From Candidatus Cloacimonadota bacterium (lineage in GTDB: Bacteria; Cloacimonadota; Cloacimonadia; Cloacimonadales; TCS61): a stretch of 34,082 nt of DNA. The DNA is taken from positions 1 to 34,082 of the forward strand of contig JAIPGP010000037.1 of NCBI GenBank assembly GCA_021735645.1, written 5' to 3'. Within the stretch, counting starts at the first letter, position 1. The number at the start of each line of letters is the position of its first letter. A program made the translations under genes and the position numbers. Of the stretch, positions 33,918-34,082 are shown one piece after another. The notes under the pieces were generated by a model that saw nothing but the letters and a program-made list of their open reading frames with translations, ran no database searches and was not told the DNA's origin.

Positions 33918-33972
33918 AAAAAACAGGGGGATGCCAGATTTACTCATGAAAACTGGCATCCCCCTGTTTTTT
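33918..33972. terminator. Perfect 20-bp hairpin, terminator-like in both directions
   Basis: The arms at 33918-33937 and 33953-33972 (AAAAAACAGGGGGATGCCAG and its complement) pair perfectly around a 15-base loop. The stem ends in six Ts on either strand, so it can work as a bidirectional terminator. No gene ends nearby inside the window. The right arm doubles as a terminal inverted repeat of the 33563-33972 element. Confidence 0.65.
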
Positions 33973-34041
33973 AAATATTATTTACTTATAACACTTAGAT
34001 AATAATAGATTTACAGGTAAATATATTATGCAATTTATTTT

Positions 34042-34082
34042 TACCCTGAAAGGGTATCATTATAATAGCCATGGGTGCAACC
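34042..34082 (+). repeat. Small hairpin repeat cut by the window edge
   Basis: TACCCT and AGGGTA pair around GAA (34042-34056). TTATAAT follows at 34060-34066, then CCATGGGTGCAACC running into the window end, where a matching GGGT/ACCC or CCATGG arm would be expected. It looks like a dispersed intergenic repeat. Confidence 0.4.

Larger units (their letters stand above)
33563..33972. mobile_element. Possible MITE-like element with 26-27-base terminal inverted repeats
   Basis: The left end (33563-33588, AAAAAACAGGGGATGCCAG then TTTTCAT) is the inverted copy of the right end (33946-33972), differing by a single inserted G. The 410-base interior holds no convincing gene. A third, direct copy of the motif at 33918-33937 makes the right end a long hairpin. 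No clear target-site duplication was seen. Size and ends suit a non-autonomous element, but this is inferred from symmetry alone. Confidence 0.45.

Noticed and set aside
33738-33959. A 73-codon open frame on the minus strand
   Set aside because: It runs through the inverted-repeat hairpin of the putative mobile element, has no ribosome binding site and resembles no protein.

Overview
The window looks like a chromosomal segment from an anaerobic, amino-acid-fermenting bacterium of the FCB superphylum, most plausibly Candidatus Cloacimonadota or a close relative. The assignment rests on an AT-rich genome, two very large secreted proteins with C-terminal YPNPFNP-type sorting domains, a dockerin-like calcium-binding pair joined to such a sorting domain, and threonine-degradation genes of the short-chain (epimerase-like) type. 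It is an inference from protein style, because no rRNA or phylogenetic marker is present.

Layout. Bases 1-133 are the 3' end (domains V and VI) of a group II intron whose body lies outside the window. A gene-free stretch of about 410 bases follows. Then comes a tight plus-strand operon of L-threonine 3-dehydrogenase (tdh), holo-ACP synthase (acpS) and glycine C-acetyltransferase (kbl), closed by a strong terminator. The 16S rRNA methyltransferase gene rsmI starts only a few bases after that terminator. Next is a signalling cluster (4083-11111): a small exported YfiR-like protein, translationally coupled to a membrane histidine kinase (CHASE8-like sensor, HAMP, PAS, GAF-like, PAS, kinase), followed by a soluble REC-PAS-GAF-PAS-PAS-GAF histidine kinase. 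The last gene has its own candidate promoter, with a palindrome across the -35 box. Two terminators at 11145-11212 close this cluster and the convergent minus-strand gene.

The right two thirds are on the minus strand. A single uninterrupted gene (11230-29532) encodes a 6100-residue secreted protein. It has about 37 cadherin-like domains, five PKD-like domains and 17 clear copies plus one divergent copy of a module of about 112 residues with conserved TNSTVAYC, GDEVGAFV and ECRG motifs. The protein is hierarchically repetitive. A block of about 1045 residues is duplicated, the module occurs in runs of 1, 3, 12 and 1, and eight copies in the 12-mer are nearly identical at DNA level. Upstream of it, a second secreted protein (29820-33173, 1117 residues) has jelly-roll-like domains, an FN3-like region, a dockerin-like pair and the same kind of sorting domain. 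Bases 33174-34082 contain no convincing gene but hold a 410-base element with 26-27-base terminal inverted repeats, a 20-bp perfect hairpin and a small family of short hairpin repeats.

How the parts relate. tdh and kbl together convert threonine to glycine and acetyl-CoA. The YfiR-like protein probably tunes the periplasmic sensor of its coupled kinase, which could signal to the REC domain of the next gene. The giant protein and its neighbour are probably exported across the outer membrane by a type IX-like system and act at the cell surface. The main unexplained item is the GDEVGAF/ECRG module and its layered amplification.
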